Source: Capillibacterium thermochitinicola
GTDB lineage: Bacteria; Bacillota; UBA4882; UBA10575
Length of the DNA: 64,000 nt
Direction of reading: 5' to 3'
Assembly: GCF_013664685.1 (NCBI RefSeq)
Contig: NZ_JAAKDE010000019.1
Coordinates: 1 to 64,000 of the forward strand
The position numbers and the translations under genes were made by a program. The first letter of the stretch is position 1. Every line of letters starts with the position of its first letter. Under the pieces are notes generated by a model. The model did no database searches. It had not been told where the DNA came from and was given only the letters and a program-made list of their open reading frames with translations. Of the stretch, positions 61,347-64,000 are shown in pieces.

Positions 61347-63809
61347 ATGTTTGAAAGATTTACGGAACGGGCGCGGCGGGTTGTGCTTCATGCGCAAAAG
61401 GAAGCGGCCAGGTTAAGACATAATGTGATCGGAACCGAACATCTCCTGCTTGGTCTAGTCAGAGAGGGAGATGGTGTTGCCGCAAAAGCTTTGGAATTAT
61501 TGGGAGTCGATCTCAATAAAGTCCGGAATGAAGTAGAGAAGATTATCGGCGTGGGGGAAGAGATGGTCTTTGGGGAGGTTCCCTTTACCCCACGGGCCAA
61601 ACGCGTTCTGGAACTGGCTTGGGATGAGAGCCGGCAGATGGGCCACAATTACGTCGGAACAGAACATATTCTTTTGGGGTTAATCCGTGAGGGCGAGGGG
61701 GTCGCCGCCCAGGTGCTGAAGAACCTGGGGGTGGATTTGGAAACCGCCCGCAAACAGGTCTTTAGTCTGCTTGGGGGTAACGTTGGTGCCGGTCCCGCCG
61801 GTAAGGGGGGTGGCCCCAGTAAAACCCAGACCTTGAACCAATTCGGGCGGGATCTGACCGAATTGGCCAGAGTCGGGAAATTGGATCCGGTGATTGGCCG
61901 GGAGAAGGAGATTGAACGGGTGATTCAGGTCCTCTCCCGCCGGACGAAAAACAACCCGGTGTTAATTGGGGAACCGGGGGTGGGCAAAACCGCGATTGTG
62001 GAAGGGTTGGCCCAGCAGATCGTCGCGGGAGATGTGCCTGAGGTTTTGAAGAACAAACGGGTGGTCACCCTTGATCTGGGTTCGATGGTTGCCGGTTCCA
62101 AGTACCGGGGTGAATTTGAGGAACGGATGAAGAAGGTGCTGGAAGAGATTAGAAGCGCGGGCGATGTCATTCTCTTCATCGATGAATTGCATACCCTGGT
62201 CGGGGCGGGCGCGGCGGAAGGGGCCATTGATGCGGCCAATATCCTCAAGCCGGCGCTGGCCCGGGGCGAAATGCAATGTGTTGGGGCGACCACTCTGGAC
62301 GAATACCGCAAGTATGTGGAGAAGGATGCCGCTTTGGAACGGCGGTTCCAGCCGATCATCGTTGGGGAGCCGACCCGGGAAGAAACGATCCAGATTCTGA
62401 AAGGGCTGCGGGACCGCTATGAGGCACACCACCGGGTGAAGATCACCGATGAAGCGATCCGGGCGGCGGTTGACCTCTCCGACCGCTTTATCTCCGACCG
62501 TTTCCTGCCGGATAAAGCCATTGATCTGATTGATGAAGCCTCTTCCAAAGTACGGTTAAAAACCACAGTGACTCCGCCCAATCTGAAGGACCTGGAAGAC
62601 AAAATTGAGCAGGTGCAAAAGGAGAAAGAAGCGGCGATCCGTAATGAGGAATTTGAAAAAGCAGCCAGTCTGCGGGATGAGGAGCAGAAACTCCGGGCTA
62701 AGCTGGCCGCGGATCAGAATGACTGGAAAAACCGGCAAAGCCGGTTGGAGCCAAACGTGACCGAAGATGAGATCGCCGAGGTGGTGGCCAGTTGGACCGG
62801 GATTCCCGTCACTAAACTGCAGGAAGGAGAGGGCGAGCGTCTCCTGCGGCTGGAAGAGATTCTCCACCAGCGGGTGATCGGCCAGAACGAGGCGATCAAT
62901 TCGGTGGCCCGGGCGGTGCGACGGGCCCGTGCCGGCCTCAAGGATCCGAAGCGACCGGTGGGTTCCTTCATTTTCCTGGGTCCGACGGGAGTAGGGAAAA
63001 CTGAACTGGCCAGAGCATTGGCGGAGGCTCTTTTTGGGGATGAAAACGCCCTGGTGCGGCTGGATATGTCTGAGTACATGGAGCGACATACCGTCTCCCG
63101 TCTGGTGGGCGCACCTCCGGGCTACGTCGGCTATGATGAAGGCGGCCAGTTGACGGAGAGGATCCGCCGTAAGCCATACAGCGTTATCCTCCTCGATGAG
63201 GTGGAAAAGGCCCACCCGGAGGTCTTCAACATCTTGCTGCAGGTCCTGGAGGACGGACGCCTTACCGATGCCCAAGGGCGGACGGTTGACTTTAAAAATA
63301 CGGTGCTGATTATGACCTCGAACGTGGGTGCCAACCTGATTGAACGTTCCGGGCCGATCGGCTTTAAGGTCGACAGCAAAGATGATGAGGGAACCGTTGA
63401 TTATGAACGGATGAAAGAACGGGTCTTGGATGAACTCAAACGGACCTTCCGGCCGGAGTTTTTAAACCGGATTGACGATATTATCGTCTTCCACCCGTTA
63501 CGAAAAGAGGAACTGGAGCAGATCATCGAACTGATGCTCAAAACGCTCCGGAAGCAATTAGAGGAAAAAGGAATTAAACTGGAAATCTCGCCGGAAGCCA
63601 AAGAAATCATCTACAAAGAAGGCTATGATCCACTCTTTGGCGCCCGGCCGCTAAGGCGGGCGATCCAGAGGTTGATCGAAAATCCGCTCTCCGATGAGAT
63701 CTTGCGCGGCCGTTTCCGCGCCGGGGATCTGATCCGGGTGAAGGCGGAGGAGAATCAGCTCAAGTTCGAAAGGGATGAAGCCTCCGCCGAAGCCTCTTCC
63801 CTAGTGTAA
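61347..63809 (+). CDS. clpC: AAA+ unfoldase ClpC
   Basis: 820 residues: double Clp-N repeats (about 1-145), first AAA module with Walker A G-E-P-G-V-G-K-T (about 208-215), the short coiled middle domain with a UVR-like [12 protein letters not shown], and the second AAA module with G-P-T-G-V-G-K-T (about 545-552). A VGF-type ClpP-contact loop is not obvious: I-G-F-K is seen near residue 672. Partner of ClpP, which is not in the window. ATG 61347 follows AGAGGTGA; TTG 61344 is an alternative. Confidence 0.97.
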   Translation: MFERFTERARRVVLHAQKEAARLRHNVIGTEHLLLGLVREGDGVAAKALELLGVDLNKVRNEVEKIIGVGEEMVFGEVPFTPRAKRVLELAWDESRQMGHNYVGTEHILLGLIREGEGVAAQVLKNLGVDLETARKQVFSLLGGNVGAGPAGKGGGPSKTQTLNQFGRDLTELARVGKLDPVIGREKEIERVIQVLSRRTKNNPVLIGEPGVGKTAIVEGLAQQIVAGDVPEVLKNKRVVTLDLGSMVAGSKYRGEFEERMKKVLEEIRSAGDVILFIDELHTLVGAGAAEGAIDAANILKPALARGEMQCVGATTLDEYRKYVEKDAALERRFQPIIVGEPTREETIQILKGLRDRYEAHHRVKITDEAIRAAVDLSDRFISDRFLPDKAIDLIDEASSKVRLKTTVTPPNLKDLEDKIEQVQKEKEAAIRNEEFEKAASLRDEEQKLRAKLAADQNDWKNRQSRLEPNVTEDEIAEVVASWTGIPVTKLQEGEGERLLRLEEILHQRVIGQNEAINSVARAVRRARAGLKDPKRPVGSFIFLGPTGVGKTELARALAEALFGDENALVRLDMSEYMERHTVSRLVGAPPGYVGYDEGGQLTERIRRKPYSVILLDEVEKAHPEVFNILLQVLEDGRLTDAQGRTVDFKNTVLIMTSNVGANLIERSGPIGFKVDSKDDEGTVDYERMKERVLDELKRTFRPEFLNRIDDIIVFHPLRKEELEQIIELMLKTLRKQLEEKGIKLEISPEAKEIIYKEGYDPLFGARPLRRAIQRLIENPLSDEILRGRFRAGDLIRVKAEENQLKFERDEASAEASSLV

Positions 63810-63836
63810 ACAGCAAGAAAAAAGCCGGAAAATACG

Positions 63837-63868
63837 AAAAAATCCTTCCCGGTGGGGAAGGATTTTTT
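63837..63868 (+). terminator. Rho-independent terminator after clpC
   Basis: AAAAAATCCTTCCC (63837-63850), loop GGTG, GGGAAGGATTTTTT (63855-63868). Symmetrical and probably active in both directions. Confidence 0.93.
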
Positions 63869-64000
63869 CGTGATCTTAAGAAGATTTTACTAAGAGATCC
63901 ACCGGCAACCAGGGAGAAAAGGAACGGGGGCAACACCGAAGGTCCGGTTTGGCGGGAGACTGGCTCTACGCCAAAAGGCCGTCCGGTGGCTTGGTGCGTG
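63869..64000. other. window end, no gene assigned
   Basis: 132 nt after the clpC terminator. No SD plus start and no recognisable domain on either strand. In Bacillus radA follows clpC, but nothing RadA-like is visible here. A short minus-strand frame ends in TAG near 63892 and could be the tail of a convergent gene; this cannot be judged from the available length. Confidence 0.4.

Noticed and set aside
63869-64000. Riboswitch-like GC-rich sequence after clpC
   Set aside because: I looked for SAM, cobalamin, glycine and THF riboswitch cores and could not match any; too little sequence remains.

Overview
The window looks like a chromosomal segment of an endospore-forming member of the Bacillota that probably also has an outer membrane. 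Sporulation genes occur throughout: spoVG, spoVT, yabP, yabQ, divIC, a SpoIID-like protein, the germination-protease-related yyaC, and a SPOCS/LysM spore-coat protein. Three secreted proteins look like outer-membrane beta-barrels: they have signal peptides, repeated amphipathic strands and a C-terminal Phe or Tyr. This fits a diderm Firmicute lineage such as Limnochordia or its relatives; the lineage is inferred, not proven. DNA is moderately GC-rich. Many genes start with TTG or GTG after strong GGAGG-type ribosome sites. No IS element, prophage, CRISPR array or rRNA was seen.

Layout. 0-25 kb is a Bacillus-like housekeeping and sporulation block: tadA, two tRNA-Ser genes, SRP RNA, ispE, a GntR regulator, a nucleotidyltransferase, spoVG, tRNA-Gln, glmU, ctc/rplY, pth, mfd, spoVT, a rhomboid protease, spore-surface proteins, pyrG, a lytic transglycosylase, yabQ, divIC, tex, a YabR-like S1 protein, tRNA-Met and tRNA-Lys. 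It follows the B. subtilis order, but with no prs between glmU and ctc, no dnaX/recR after the SRP RNA, and with mazG and yabP displaced to 48.7-51 kb. 25-41 kb is more mixed: a PAS-rich histidine kinase, a secreted DUF4015 glycosidase-like protein, a small barrel-like protein, the RseP/RasP site-2 protease, two HD-GYP c-di-GMP phosphodiesterase-like paralogues, asnA-asnS, an SMP-30 lactonase, and a minus-strand tldD-pmbA-patatin group. 41-48 kb carries a CTG-start small gene, uvrC, a porin-like protein, a sugar-ABC ATPase (MsmX/UgpC type), a ROK sugar kinase and yyaC. 48-54.7 kb carries mazG, spoIID-like, yabP and an envelope module: a MA-type metallopeptidase fused to a TolB-like propeller, overlapping a barrel-only Omp85-like protein, followed by an exported protein of unknown function. 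54.8-64 kb carries cheB-like, HDOD, rho, a LysM-M23 endopeptidase, and the complete ctsR-mcsA-mcsB-clpC operon with a visible CtsR operator.

Most notable: (1) three genes (lytic transglycosylase, DUF4015 protein, yyaC) are each interrupted by exactly one extra base in a homopolymer of 8-10 nt, which could be phase variation, transcriptional slippage or sequencing error; (2) GlmU carries an unusual C-terminal chitobiase-like (CHB_HEX_C) domain; (3) the metallopeptidase/propeller plus barrel pair looks like an undescribed envelope module in a spore-former; (4) several RNA or DNA control elements stand out, including an SD-sequestering hairpin, an SD-in-loop hairpin over a leader ORF, and an 18-bp palindrome before the sugar ABC ATPase gene.
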